From assembly GCA_009780675.1 (NCBI GenBank), contig WQZP01000008.1, forward strand, positions 1-64,000: a stretch of 64,000 nt of DNA, read 5' to 3'. The notes under the pieces were generated by a model that saw only the letters and a program-made list of their open reading frames with translations, was not told the DNA's origin and did no database searches. The DNA is from Spirochaetaceae bacterium. Its GTDB lineage: Bacteria > Spirochaetota > Spirochaetia > CADAEX01. Shown here one piece after another: positions 36,158 through 46,201 of the stretch (positions are counted from its first letter, which is position 1; the number at the start of each line of letters is the position of its first letter). A program made the translations under genes and the position numbers.

Positions 36158-37338
36158 TGGGAATTCGTGAAAGACTTGCTGGCAACGAAGCAGTTGCAAT
36201 TGCCCTAAGGCAAATAGATTTGGATGTTTTGCCTGCGTATCCTATAACGCCATCAACAGACGTTCCAATGTATTATTCACAATACGTAGCTGATGGTAAG
36301 GTTAAAACAGAGTTTGTAGCAGTAGAATCTGAACACAGTGCTATGTCTGCTTGTATTGCGGCAGCAGCTTGTGGTGGACGTACAGCTACCGCGACCTCCG
36401 GTCCTGGCCTTGCACTCATGTGGGAGCTTCTCTACGTTGCTTCTGGTACCCGTGTGCCTATAACACTTGCTGTTATTAACCGCGCTATGAGTGCTCCTAT
36501 TAACATAAACAACGATCACAGCGACTCTATGGGCGCAAGAGATACTGGTTGGATACAACTCTACTCAGAGAACAATCAGGAAGCTTATGATAACCATATT
36601 ATGGCATCACGCATTAGCGAACACAAAGATATAATGCTTCCAATCATGGTTTGTCAGGACGGTTTTATTACTTCTCACGCTATTGAAAACATTGAGCTCC
36701 TTGAAGATGATAAAGTAAAAGCATTTATTGGTGAATATAAACCAGCATGGTCGATGATCGCAGGCAAGCCTGTATCAGTAGGTCCACTGGATATTCCACA
36801 GTTCTATACAGAACACGCATACCAGAGAGCGCAAGCTATGAAAAACTCCAAAAAGGTTATTCTGGACGTGTTTAAGGAATTTGGCGCTCTTACCGGACGC
36901 AAGTACGACCTCTTTGAGGAATACAAGATGGAAGATGCTGAAAGGGCTATTATTGTCCTCAATTCCAGCGCTGGAACTGCAAAATGTGCATGTGACGCTC
37001 TTCGTGCAAAGGGAGAAAAAGTAGGAGTTATTAAACTTCGCGTTTTCCGCCCATTTCCACTTGAAGAACTTGCAAAAGCTCTTTCCCATGTTAAAGCTGT
37101 TGCAGTTATGGATAAAGCAGAATGCTTCTCTGCAATTGGCGGGCCTGTTTTCGCAGATGTGCGCACTGCTTGCTATGACTTGGAAAAACGTCCACAAATT
37201 ATCAATTACATTTACGGTCTTGGTGGCCGCGATGTACGCCTTGAGGACTTTACATTTGTTTACAACAAGCTGGATGAGGTTGTCAAAACAGGAAAATCCG
37301 GTGAAATTTATCGCCATCTCGGCGTGAGGGGGGTATAA
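36157..37338 (+). CDS. porA: Pyruvate:ferredoxin oxidoreductase, alpha subunit
   Basis: A 393-aa alpha subunit. GNEAVAIALRQIDLDVLPAYPITPSTDVP (residues 8-36) and the TSGPGLALMWE segment are typical of the PYR domain. Domain III and the CoA-binding region follow (VGVIKLRVFRPFPLEELAKAL). The start overlaps the porD stop by one base (TAATG). The subunit completes the TPP active site with PorB. Confidence 0.94.
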   Translation: MGIRERLAGNEAVAIALRQIDLDVLPAYPITPSTDVPMYYSQYVADGKVKTEFVAVESEHSAMSACIAAAACGGRTATATSGPGLALMWELLYVASGTRVPITLAVINRAMSAPININNDHSDSMGARDTGWIQLYSENNQEAYDNHIMASRISEHKDIMLPIMVCQDGFITSHAIENIELLEDDKVKAFIGEYKPAWSMIAGKPVSVGPLDIPQFYTEHAYQRAQAMKNSKKVILDVFKEFGALTGRKYDLFEEYKMEDAERAIIVLNSSAGTAKCACDALRAKGEKVGVIKLRVFRPFPLEELAKALSHVKAVAVMDKAECFSAIGGPVFADVRTACYDLEKRPQIINYIYGLGGRDVRLEDFTFVYNKLDEVVKTGKSGEIYRHLGVRGV

Positions 37339-37339
37339 G

Positions 37340-38269
37340 ATGTCATTTAATCTTAAGAAAGAAGCTTCTAAGCCGGAGCGTTTTGTTGGAGGACACCGCT
37401 TGTGCGCGGGTTGTGGAGCCGGAGTTGCGGTACGCGGAGTTCTTCGCGCACTGAACGAAGAAGATAAATCGGTTTGCGGTGTTGCGACCAGTTGTCTTGA
37501 GGTTTCAAGTTACTTGTATCCGTTTACCGCATGGCAGGAAAGTTATATCCACTCTGCTTTTGAAAACGTAGCAGCTACGATAAGTGGTGCAGAAGCTGCT
37601 TATAAAGCCCTTAAAAATAAGGGGAAAATGAAAGAATCCTACAAATTCATTGCTTTTGCCGGAGACGGTGGAACATACGATATTGGTTTCCAGAGCCTTT
37701 CAGGAGCTATGGAACGCGGTCATGACATGGTATATGTTTGTTACGATAACGAAGCATACATGAACACTGGTTTACAGCGTTCATCAGCTACTCCCAAGTT
37801 TGCGGAAGTATCTACTGCACCAGTAGGATCAGTTATTCCTGGTAAAATGCAGCATAAAAAAGATCTCACCGAGACTATGGTAGCGCATAATGTTCCATAC
37901 ATTGCTCAAACTACATTTGTTGGCAATTGTAAGGATATGCACGAAAAATCATATAAAGCACATTACACTCCTGGTCCGGCGTTTTTGAACATTTTAGCGC
38001 CTTGTCCACGCGGATGGCGTTATCCGCCAGAAGAGTTGATGACTTTGTGTAAGCTTGCGGTAGAAACTTGTGTATGGCCGCTCTACGAGGTTATTGATGG
38101 AGAGTGGAAGCTTTCATATGAACCAAAAACCAAGTTGCCAGTTACAGATTATCTGAAGCTTCAGGGCCGTTTTAGCCATATGTTTGAAAAAGGCGCTGAG
38201 TGGATGATTGAAGATTTCCAAAAATTCACAGATAAAAAATGGGAAAGACTTCTCAAAAAATGTAAGTAA
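37340..38269 (+). CDS. porB: Pyruvate:ferredoxin oxidoreductase, beta subunit
   Basis: A 309-aa TPP-binding subunit. Cys ligands of the proximal cluster are in HRLCAGCGAG (residues 20-29). The TPP/Mg motif GDGGTYDIGFQSLSGA is near 112, and YDNEAYMNTGLQRSS is characteristic of pyruvate-specific PorB. Hence pyruvate is the best substrate call, though other 2-oxoacid enzymes are close. Last gene of the operon, followed by a terminator. Confidence 0.94.
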   Translation: MSFNLKKEASKPERFVGGHRLCAGCGAGVAVRGVLRALNEEDKSVCGVATSCLEVSSYLYPFTAWQESYIHSAFENVAATISGAEAAYKALKNKGKMKESYKFIAFAGDGGTYDIGFQSLSGAMERGHDMVYVCYDNEAYMNTGLQRSSATPKFAEVSTAPVGSVIPGKMQHKKDLTETMVAHNVPYIAQTTFVGNCKDMHEKSYKAHYTPGPAFLNILAPCPRGWRYPPEELMTLCKLAVETCVWPLYEVIDGEWKLSYEPKTKLPVTDYLKLQGRFSHMFEKGAEWMIEDFQKFTDKKWERLLKKCK

Positions 38270-38305
38270 CACTACTAAGTAAGTTAATTACTTTGATTTT
38301 TACGG

Positions 38306-38334
38306 GGGCTGTAGCAATACAGCCCTTATTTTTT
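38306..38334 (+). terminator. Rho-independent terminator of the por operon
   Basis: GGGCTG (38306-38311) / CAGCCC (38320-38325) stem with an 8-nt loop, followed by TTATTTTTTT. Confidence 0.85.
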
Positions 38335-38383
38335 TGATAGTGTGAATAAATCATACGTTTTTTGAGATATAAAAGTAAAGAAA

Positions 38384-40051
38384 TTATCTTTCTGATAAAA
38401 GGAGTCTTAGGAATTCCGGTCTAAAGAAAAGATGTAATAAATTTTGTGATATTGCATGGCTTTTATCATTTTCATTTGAATCATCTTTGCTTAAATTTAT
38501 TTTAGGCAAATTATTATCAAAAGAATTTATGATCTTAAAAAATGTGGTTGCAAATGATCTGAATGAAAAATAATCTGCTAATTTCAAAGGGTCATAATTT
38601 TGTTTAGTTTTTATTGTTTTTAGTAATTTTTCTGTTAAACTGCTGTTTAATGCTTTTACTTCTTTTTTATAAACTTTATCATGTGAAACTTTAGTAAGAA
38701 TTTCTATTTGTAAATATACTGGTAAGTATGAGAAATCAACTAAGTCACGGTTTAAGATAGAATCTATTTGATGCAATGCCAGATCAATGCAGTTCTTTTC
38801 CATGATTTTTGTATATCTTCTTATACTGTCAAAATATAGCTGCTTTATTTTTTCTCTGTCATTCTGCTTTACAGGAACAGTAACAAAATCATAAAAAAAC
38901 GATGCGGTATTTTTAAATACATCGCTAAACCCTTCCTGTATATCAAGGTATTTTGTTATTACAGGCTTACTCCATAATAGAGAATCAATCATGTGATATC
39001 CAAACCCTTCCATAATGGAAGAGGATATTACAAAGTCCGAAGCGCTTACTATATTTTCAAAAGGGACAGGCTCCCCATATATTTTACTTCCGCATCCCCA
39101 TATTCCAGGGATATATCCTTTTTCAAAACATTCTTTTACAGTGTCGGAATATTTTAGCTCCTGGGTTGAAACTCCGGGTAAAGTTACAATAAGGTTAAAA
39201 CCTCTGTTTGTTATTTTTGCAAGCAGCGCTGCTTCAAGTATGTTTTTTCTCCGTATTGTTCTTACTGGATATAAGGCAAAAGGGTTTTCCGGATTAAGGG
39301 CAGGGAAAAATTTTTTGAATTGCTCTACAAGTTTTTCTTTGCATACCTTTTTTTTCTGTAAATATTCTGATGTATCTGTTTGAGTTATTACTCTTTTTGT
39401 AATAGCGCTTTTATTTTTGCTATCCTGACTAAGCTCTTTGCTAAGTCCGGAAACAGGGTCATATAAAAGCCATGACATATTGTCAGGCATTCCTGCTTCT
39501 TTAAGATATCGTTCATCTCGCGCATTTATTGTTACATATCTGACATTATTTATGAGAGGGTAGATTGTATATTCTGTTTCCACAAGAATGCGGTAATTGT
39601 CAGGGCGGGCACATTCAGGAAAATCATGTATTTGCAGAATAGCATTTTGGTTATTATTTTTTTGAAGATATTCTGTTATTACCCGTGTGAAAACAGGATT
39701 TTTACCAAGATGATAATTGTGTGTCCACCAGATAAAGCCTTCATATTTTTTAAATAATAGAAGTATTTTTTCTTCGATTTCCTGCTCATTATATTTGTCA
39801 TTATCTGATGAATAATCTACAGTATTGTCAACATCATATTTTATAACAGTATCTGTTTTTTCTTTTATGATTTTTTCCTGGATTATACTCTCCAGGTTTT
39901 CTTCTCTTCCGGATATAAATACAATTTCCTCTACAATGAAGGAATTTAAAGAAGCATATTTTATTATTGCATTTACTGCATTTACTGCAACAGTAGTTAT
40001 GCCTCCAGGGAGAAAATGATAATGAAATAGTGCAATTTTTACTTTTCTCAT
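38384..40051 (-). CDS. Glycosyltransferase, GT-B fold (GT4-like)
   Basis: A 555-aa cytosolic protein. The start IALFHYHFLPGGITTVAVNAV (residues 5-25) is the Gly-rich acceptor loop. The nucleotide-sugar motif is in FVISSSIMEGFGYHMIDSLLWSKPVI (E-x7-E form, about 335-360). A 150-residue C-terminal extension is unrecognised. The donor and acceptor are unknown. It stands alone on its transcript, between the por operon and carbonic anhydrase, without other polysaccharide genes. Confidence 0.8.
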   Translation of the reverse strand: MRKVKIALFHYHFLPGGITTVAVNAVNAIIKYASLNSFIVEEIVFISGREENLESIIQEKIIKEKTDTVIKYDVDNTVDYSSDNDKYNEQEIEEKILLLFKKYEGFIWWTHNYHLGKNPVFTRVITEYLQKNNNQNAILQIHDFPECARPDNYRILVETEYTIYPLINNVRYVTINARDERYLKEAGMPDNMSWLLYDPVSGLSKELSQDSKNKSAITKRVITQTDTSEYLQKKKVCKEKLVEQFKKFFPALNPENPFALYPVRTIRRKNILEAALLAKITNRGFNLIVTLPGVSTQELKYSDTVKECFEKGYIPGIWGCGSKIYGEPVPFENIVSASDFVISSSIMEGFGYHMIDSLLWSKPVITKYLDIQEGFSDVFKNTASFFYDFVTVPVKQNDREKIKQLYFDSIRRYTKIMEKNCIDLALHQIDSILNRDLVDFSYLPVYLQIEILTKVSHDKVYKKEVKALNSSLTEKLLKTIKTKQNYDPLKLADYFSFRSFATTFFKIINSFDNNLPKINLSKDDSNENDKSHAISQNLLHLFFRPEFLRLLLSER

Positions 40052-40103
40052 TTACAAAAAGTTAAAAATTAAAAAGCTTGCCTATTATCTTTTTAACTTT
40101 TAA

Positions 40104-40748
40104 TTACCAATTAACCTCACCAGACTCAATACAATAATGAGCGCCCAATACTTTTGCTTTCATTTTTTTAACTATTTTATTTTTACCGATCTGTTTGACA
40201 ACATAATCTACATTTGCATGGATCGCTTCATCAGCGTCTTTGCATTTTTTAACCGCAGGATTAATTGTGTTAAGAAGCGCCTGCAAATTTTCTGAATATT
40301 CACCGCCATTATAAGCGCTTATAACTGCTCCGCAGGAACTATGGCCAACAACAACAACCAATGGTGTTTTAAGATGCCCAACTGCGAATTCAATAGACCC
40401 TAATGTTGTTGCATCTGCAATATTTCCAGCATTTCGGATTACAAAAATACCACCAAGCTTCTGGTCAAAGTAGATTTCCGGTGCAGTACGGGAGTCAGAA
40501 CAAGTAAGAACAACAGCAAAAGGTTGTTGCCCACTCTTTAATATTTTTCTGTCCTTTGTATGAGTGTCCTTCTTAATAGTCAGGTCTTTAAGGTATCTTT
40601 TATTTCCTTCTTTTAAGAATTTTAGCGCTGTTTCCCAATCAGTTATTCTCTCGCCTGGATCATGTATATCACCAGTTCCATTGGAGTTATTTGTAGTACC
40701 GCAGCAACCACCCGTAGGTAATAATATTAAATCAATTAAGTTTTTCAT
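40104..40748 (-). CDS. Beta-carbonic anhydrase
   Basis: A 214-aa Zn enzyme that interconverts CO2 and bicarbonate. The zinc ligands are visible: CSDSRTAPE (Cys/Asp-Arg dyad, near residue 82) and GHSSCGAV (His, Cys, near 135), with FVIRNAGN between. The N terminus MKNLIDLILLPTGGCC is short and Cys-containing and could be a weak lipoprotein-like signal, or merely an extension. Bicarbonate supply for carboxylations is the likely role. Confidence 0.92.
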   Translation of the reverse strand: MKNLIDLILLPTGGCCGTTNNSNGTGDIHDPGERITDWETALKFLKEGNKRYLKDLTIKKDTHTKDRKILKSGQQPFAVVLTCSDSRTAPEIYFDQKLGGIFVIRNAGNIADATTLGSIEFAVGHLKTPLVVVVGHSSCGAVISAYNGGEYSENLQALLNTINPAVKKCKDADEAIHANVDYVVKQIGKNKIVKKMKAKVLGAHYCIESGEVNW

Positions 40749-40993
40749 TTTTTTTCCATCTCTTTTTATTAGAATCTATCCAATAATGAAAAACATTATG
40801 GACAGGCTATTTAAAGCATTAATTATAGTTATTGTCTATATATTAATTGAATATTTATAGATTTTTTATATTTTGTCAAAGTTTGCTGAATGTTTCAAGA
40901 TAAAAAATAAACTTGCTATCTTTAAGACAAATAGTGAAAAAAAACGCGCTATTGCAATTTGGGCTGGATTAATTATAAGGCTATTTCGTGGTA

Positions 40994-41023
40994 TTGCAAA
41001 AGTTTGTGTATATGTTGTATAGT
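40994..41023 (+). promoter_or_regulatory. Promoter of the lactate permease gene
   Basis: TTGCAA (40994-40999) and TATAGT (41018-41023) with 18-bp spacing, about 37 bp before the ATG; AAGGAG precedes the start. Confidence 0.5.
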
Positions 41024-41059
41024 ACAGCAATTATAATTTTTAGATAAGGAGCGCGTGAT

Positions 41060-42589
41060 ATGATGACAATTTTATCGTTGTTGCCAATAATCAGTCTACT
41101 ATTGTGTTTAATTGTTATTAAGGTTTCAGTGGCAAAAGCTGGAGCCATTTCTTTGACTATTGCTCTTGCTATTGCTTTTGGTTTTTTTGGATTATCAACG
41201 TTTGGCTTGTCTATTGCTGTGGGAAAAGCTCTGTCGCTGGCATTGTTTGTCTCACTGATAGTATGGTGCGCGCTTTTTCTCTATCATTTGGTTGATGATT
41301 TCAAAGCTATTGATGTTATAAATAAAAACATCGTCATATTCATAGAAGATAAGTTTGTAGCATTTGTGCTTCTTGCTTGGCTCTTTACTGGATTGCTGCA
41401 AGGTATGGCAGGCTTTGGTGTGCCTATAGTTATTGTTGCCCCTATTTTGATTGCTCTTGGGTTTGACAAAATAAAGTCGCTGGCTGCGGCATTGCTCGGA
41501 CACTCTTGGGCTGTTACGTTTGGTTCTATGGGAGCTGCTTTTTTTATCATTCAGATGATCACAGGTATTCCGCCAGAAGATTTAGGCATACCAATGTGGA
41601 TATTCAACACGATTGCCCATTTAATGACTGGTATTGGTGTTTGTTGGTTATATGATGGAATGAAAGGGGTAAAAAAAGGGATATCGTATGTATTGCCAGT
41701 GTCCGCTGTTATGGCAGTTGTGCAATATTTTACCATTTTCTTTGGTATGTACTCGCTTGCTACTTTAACTACAGCATTGTCAGGGCTTGTGACAATGTTT
41801 CTTTTGTACAAGATACGGACAAAAGCAAAGGCTGCAGGTGGTCTATACGCAGGCTCATTGACTTTGGGACAGTCAGTATTGCCTTATGCAGTTATCCTTG
41901 GATTATCATTGGTGTTTATATTATTGCCATCATGGCTCAGGGATATTTCGCTTTCATTCAGGTTTCCCGGGTTTGAGACAGGTTTGGGATATGTGGTTCA
42001 GGCAGAAGCAGGCTATGCAAGGATGAGGCTGTTTGGCCATCCTGCTGTTAAGTTGCTCTGTGCTGCTTTGGTTGCAGTTATTATATACAAACGGGCAAAG
42101 GTATGGGATACAGGTGTTTTCAAAGGCGCAGTTAAAAAGACTGTTAAAAAAGGAATTCCTGCAACTCTTGCGCTTTTGGCTTTGGGAAATATGTCTTTGA
42201 TCATGATGGATTCAGGCATGATGCATAGGCTTGCTTCTGACACAGCTACTCTAATGGGCCGGTTTTATCCTCTTGCTGCGCCATTTTTCGGCGTACTTGC
42301 CAGCTTTTTGACAGGTAACAACACCAATTCAAATGTTTTGTTTGGCGCTTTTCAGCAAACAATAGCATTGCAGCTGGGTGTAAGCGATGCGGTGATGTCT
42401 GCGGTGCAGTCAATATCAGGAGCAGTAGGCGTAGCGCTTGGTCCAACACTCATATTGATGGGTGCGATCGCGACAGAGCAGGTTGGGAAAGAATCATTGA
42501 TTTACAAAAAACTCATTGGTATCGTATTATTGATTGCTCTTGTAATGGGGATTGTAAATTTTATATTGCTGGGAATATTAAGCCATTAG
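41060..42589 (+). CDS. L-lactate permease family transporter (LctP/LldP)
   Basis: A 509-aa inner-membrane protein with about 12-14 hydrophobic helices. Family features include GLLQGMAGFGVPIVIVAPILIALGF near residue 115 and SFLTGNNTNSNVLFGAFQQTIA near residue 415. It probably imports or exports lactate or a related hydroxyacid with protons. Standing alone with its own promoter and a terminator, it is not next to a lactate dehydrogenase. Confidence 0.9.
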   Translation: MMTILSLLPIISLLLCLIVIKVSVAKAGAISLTIALAIAFGFFGLSTFGLSIAVGKALSLALFVSLIVWCALFLYHLVDDFKAIDVINKNIVIFIEDKFVAFVLLAWLFTGLLQGMAGFGVPIVIVAPILIALGFDKIKSLAAALLGHSWAVTFGSMGAAFFIIQMITGIPPEDLGIPMWIFNTIAHLMTGIGVCWLYDGMKGVKKGISYVLPVSAVMAVVQYFTIFFGMYSLATLTTALSGLVTMFLLYKIRTKAKAAGGLYAGSLTLGQSVLPYAVILGLSLVFILLPSWLRDISLSFRFPGFETGLGYVVQAEAGYARMRLFGHPAVKLLCAALVAVIIYKRAKVWDTGVFKGAVKKTVKKGIPATLALLALGNMSLIMMDSGMMHRLASDTATLMGRFYPLAAPFFGVLASFLTGNNTNSNVLFGAFQQTIALQLGVSDAVMSAVQSISGAVGVALGPTLILMGAIATEQVGKESLIYKKLIGIVLLIALVMGIVNFILLGILSH

Positions 42590-42600
42590 CATAGATTTTA

Positions 42601-42640
42601 TAAACCACCTTGACTGAGCCTCAAGTAAGGTGGTTTATGC
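42601..42640 (+). terminator. Terminator hairpin after the lactate permease gene
   Basis: An 11-bp perfect stem TAAACCACCTT (42601-42611) / AAGGTGGTTTA (42627-42637), 12 bp after the stop. The T tract is weak, so it may also serve the convergent kinase gene. Confidence 0.6.
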
Positions 42641-42681
42641 CATATATATAAAGTATAGCTTTGAGTTTTGACGGGCTGATT

Positions 42682-44826
42682 TTATCTTTGCTGATTTTTT
42701 GGGAGGTAACGCCCAAGTTTGTCAAGTAATTCATTGATATCGATCGGCTTTCCAATATGGTCATTCATGCCTGCCAAAAGACATTTCTCAATATCTTCTT
42801 TGAATACATTTGCTGTCAGAGCAATTATAGGGATTGCTTTTGCTTTTGGGTTATTGAATGACCGGATACGGCGCGTTGCTTCATACCCATCCAGGCCCGG
42901 CATCTGAACATCCATAAGGATTATATCGTAAAGGTCTGGATTTTCAACAAACTTATTGACTGCCTCAATACCGGTTTTCGCGCAGTCAATTTTGAGCGAC
43001 ATAGGTTCAAGCATTGCCTGTACGATCTCTCGATTTATCTCCACATCTTCTGCAAGCAGTATGCGGCGCCCTTCAAAATTAATATAAGCATGAAACTGTG
43101 AGTCGTCCACTTGTTTTTGTATATGCCCTACACTCTCGTTTATGATATCTGCTATTGAGGAAGAAAATAATGGCTTGGAGATGAATTTATCAACTCCTGC
43201 GGTTCTTGCTTCTGCCTCGATTGTGTTCCACTCAGCAGCTGAAATCATGATTATAACAGATTTGCCGGGTGCAGATGTTTTTTCTTTTAATTCTTTTGTT
43301 AGTTTTATGCCATTGATGCCTGGCATTTTCCAATCAATAAAATAAATATTGTAGGCGCCCTTTTGTTCGACAAGTGTAAGAGCCTCTTCGCCGCTCGCTG
43401 CAATATCGCATGAAATACCGAATTCCTGCATAAGCCGCATAAAGAATGCTAAAATATCATTGTCATCATCCACTACCAGAATGCGGACATTGTCCAAACC
43501 AATATCTGAATCCAAAAGCGTGCGTTTTTTATTTGTACCCTTCTGTGCCTGTATCGTAAAGCTAAAAGAAGAGCCTTTATTGAGCTCAGACTCAACCCAA
43601 ATATTACCGCCCATAACTTCTACTATGTTTTTGGAAATTGAAAGGCCAAGACCTGTACCCCCGAATTTCCGTGTTGTGCTTGATTCTGCTTGTTGAAATG
43701 ACTGGAACAAACGGGACTGCTGTTCTGGACTTATGCCGATTCCTGTATCAGTCACAGTAATTTTAATTGTACAGATGCCGTTATCTTCGCTTAATAGCCG
43801 GGTATCAAGGTGAATGGATCCATTTTCTGGCGTAAACTTTACAGCATTACCAAGCAGATTTGTAATAACTTGAGCCAGGCGCTGGCTGTCTCCGATCAGC
43901 GTATTGGGAATGGTTTTATCTATATGCACTGAGAATTTTTGCTGTTTTTTGTCAATGCGAAAGTTCACGACATTCACAACTCTTTGAAGCATTCTTTCAA
44001 AATCAAATTCTTCTGAGTCGAGTTCAAATTTGCCTGCTTCGATTTTTGACATATCCAAAATATCATTTATTATACCAAGCAGATACTTGGAAGCATCGTC
44101 AATTTTTGTAAAACAGTACTTCATCTGCTCTATATTGGAAGAAGCTTTTCCAATGGAAGTCATGCCGATTATGGCATTCATTGGTGTGCGAATTTCGTGC
44201 GACATATTCGAGAGAAAATCACTTTTGGCGCGGTTTGCCTGCTCTGCTATTTCCTTTGCTTTTGCGATCTCTGTTATGTTATGCATAAGCAAAAAAACAC
44301 CAATAAAAACAGTATTTTTTTTATAGAGAGGCAGTACATAGACCGCATATTTACCAATATCAATGGAGACTTCAAAATTTTTCTTAGCATTAGTCTCACT
44401 GTGGTTTAAAATTATATTCTTTAGTTGAGAGGTTACTTCTTTTGTAAAAACAGAAGGGTGGTATCTTTCTATAATATTATCAAGATCGCGCCCCTGTAGC
44501 AGAGAAACATCATTGATATCGATAATTTTAACTATAGATTGGGAACCCAACAGGAATTTTAAGTTTTCGTCAAAAACAAAAATAATATCAGGACTTGATT
44601 TCAAAAGCAGATGGACATATGTTTCCTGCATTGTTTTTTCATCGGCAATTATTTTGTTAAGCCTTGCCTGAGTATCAGCATTCAGCCTGTTGATCTCATT
44701 ACGCTTCAAAAGTGTTCTGAGTTCCCGTGCAAGCTTGTTTTTTTCAATTTCAGTAGCTTTGAGTTTTTGCGTCAGTTCATTGTACTCGCTTCTTGAAACA
44801 AATTCGCTTTCATTGGCGCCCAACAT
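42682..44826 (-). CDS. Hybrid sensor histidine kinase with two receiver domains
   Basis: A 714-aa protein without transmembrane helices. It has an N-terminal coiled coil (12-65), a PAS domain (about 70-190), and HisKA with the phospho-His in [15 protein letters not shown] (His210). HATPase_c follows with [26 protein letters not shown] and [12 protein letters not shown]1 starts at 446 (phospho-Asp in FIDWKMPG) and REC2 at about 584 ([11 protein letters not shown]). No output domain exists, so the signal passes to a partner. It is 58 bp downstream of the FIST gene in the same direction. Confidence 0.93.
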   Translation of the reverse strand: MLGANESEFVSRSEYNELTQKLKATEIEKNKLARELRTLLKRNEINRLNADTQARLNKIIADEKTMQETYVHLLLKSSPDIIFVFDENLKFLLGSQSIVKIIDINDVSLLQGRDLDNIIERYHPSVFTKEVTSQLKNIILNHSETNAKKNFEVSIDIGKYAVYVLPLYKKNTVFIGVFLLMHNITEIAKAKEIAEQANRAKSDFLSNMSHEIRTPMNAIIGMTSIGKASSNIEQMKYCFTKIDDASKYLLGIINDILDMSKIEAGKFELDSEEFDFERMLQRVVNVVNFRIDKKQQKFSVHIDKTIPNTLIGDSQRLAQVITNLLGNAVKFTPENGSIHLDTRLLSEDNGICTIKITVTDTGIGISPEQQSRLFQSFQQAESSTTRKFGGTGLGLSISKNIVEVMGGNIWVESELNKGSSFSFTIQAQKGTNKKRTLLDSDIGLDNVRILVVDDDNDILAFFMRLMQEFGISCDIAASGEEALTLVEQKGAYNIYFIDWKMPGINGIKLTKELKEKTSAPGKSVIIMISAAEWNTIEAEARTAGVDKFISKPLFSSSIADIINESVGHIQKQVDDSQFHAYINFEGRRILLAEDVEINREIVQAMLEPMSLKIDCAKTGIEAVNKFVENPDLYDIILMDVQMPGLDGYEATRRIRSFNNPKAKAIPIIALTANVFKEDIEKCLLAGMNDHIGKPIDINELLDKLGRYLPKNQQR

Positions 44827-44884
44827 AATCTTTCCTCATTTTCCTGGTTCGTACCTCTTATAATTTAATAGATAGATAATAACA

Positions 44885-46060
44885 TTAAATTATAAGGATA
44901 ACTAGCGAGTAATTATGGAATCTGTTGGTTGGTATGCAATTCCTGACCAGGGTCGGGCTGATTTCACCGCCTGCATAGCCCATAATAAAGGGAATTTCGG
45001 AGCGAATCGTATCCACCACGGTTTCCAACTCCATAAGAGGATTACCGCACATTGTCATCATACGGCGGGCAATACATGAAAATAAAAGAACTCCATTGAC
45101 ATCAGACAAGTCGTTTAGTTGCTCGATTTTTTGACGCGTTGCCAGCAATACATCATCAGGCTTGCTTGTTAATAAGGTAAAGGTAGAGCCTTCATCAACA
45201 TTGCCGCGGAAGATTGCTGTTCCATCCTCTCCAAAAAGAGCAATTCCACGGATAACCGGTATACCGTCATAATCCGCGCGCTTTTTTTGGTCGATCGCGA
45301 ATGGTACAAGATTAAAATTGTTAGCAAAGTTGCCGTTGTCCACGAACCCAATACTATCAAAATATTTAAGTGCGTTTATATTATTGATTTCATGCACAAG
45401 AGAGCCGCTTGATTTTGTTATTTCCCCTTTGTAGGGTGTAGCTTTGTTTTCTGGAAATGTTCCGACAATAAAGCGGGGGTTTATATTGCCGTAGCACAAA
45501 ATAAATGACATTGCTGTTCTATGATTTTCACCTTTATAGATGGTCTCGCTTAAGTCATAAGTGAGTGTATCATCTACAGCAATAGTTCCAAATATTGGTA
45601 TATTTGGGATGTTTTTTTGCACTGCGTCAACATAAGAATCTCCTGAATACTTAAGGATAAGTGGGGGGAATATAAGGGCAAGCTTTGGTGATTCGGAAAC
45701 ACCTGTTGTAGCTTTATCAATAGCAGTTTTGATTGGTCCATCGATATTTTCTTCTAATCCCTCTGTCATGCCTGTTTTGAACCAAACATCATCCGAAGTA
45801 ATCACAAAAATAGTCAGGATAAGTTCGCCAGCAGCGCCATTTACAGCTTGCGCAGATGTTGTAATCCCTGCTAAATCAAAGGGCAATTTTTCGCAAATAT
45901 GCTTTACAACGTTGCTGGTGATAAATTCAGGATGACACAAGATGACCCCTACTGAGTGTTCAAGAAGTGATATTTTTTCATCAAGCTGGGTTTTTATTTC
46001 TTTAAAAGCTGCTTCCGGGTCGTCAATTTCATAAGTGCAAACACTCGCACACTTTAGCAT
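44885..46060 (-). CDS. FIST-domain sensory protein
   Basis: A 391-aa cytosolic protein. The N half (FIST_N) includes GVILCHPEFITSNVVKHICEKLPFDLAGITTSAQ. The C half (FIST_C) includes LLFSCIARRMMTMCGNPLMELETVVDTI and IPFIMGYAGGEISP with a conserved Cys and Gly-rich loop. FIST domains sense small molecules, likely amino acids, in signalling proteins. It is first in a two-gene unit with the hybrid kinase and so is the likely input module for it (inference from linkage). Confidence 0.88.
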   Translation of the reverse strand: MLKCASVCTYEIDDPEAAFKEIKTQLDEKISLLEHSVGVILCHPEFITSNVVKHICEKLPFDLAGITTSAQAVNGAAGELILTIFVITSDDVWFKTGMTEGLEENIDGPIKTAIDKATTGVSESPKLALIFPPLILKYSGDSYVDAVQKNIPNIPIFGTIAVDDTLTYDLSETIYKGENHRTAMSFILCYGNINPRFIVGTFPENKATPYKGEITKSSGSLVHEINNINALKYFDSIGFVDNGNFANNFNLVPFAIDQKKRADYDGIPVIRGIALFGEDGTAIFRGNVDEGSTFTLLTSKPDDVLLATRQKIEQLNDLSDVNGVLLFSCIARRMMTMCGNPLMELETVVDTIRSEIPFIMGYAGGEISPTLVRNCIPTNRFHNYSLVILII

Positions 46061-46201
46061 TATAATGCCCCCTGTTTTTAATGCGTATTAATATATTATA
46101 AGTTAATATTGCTTAATTTCAACACGTTATTTCAGATATATTGTTGATTTATCATAAATATAAACTCGACAATTAGCTTTTTATGTATTAAAATTGTTAT
46201 T

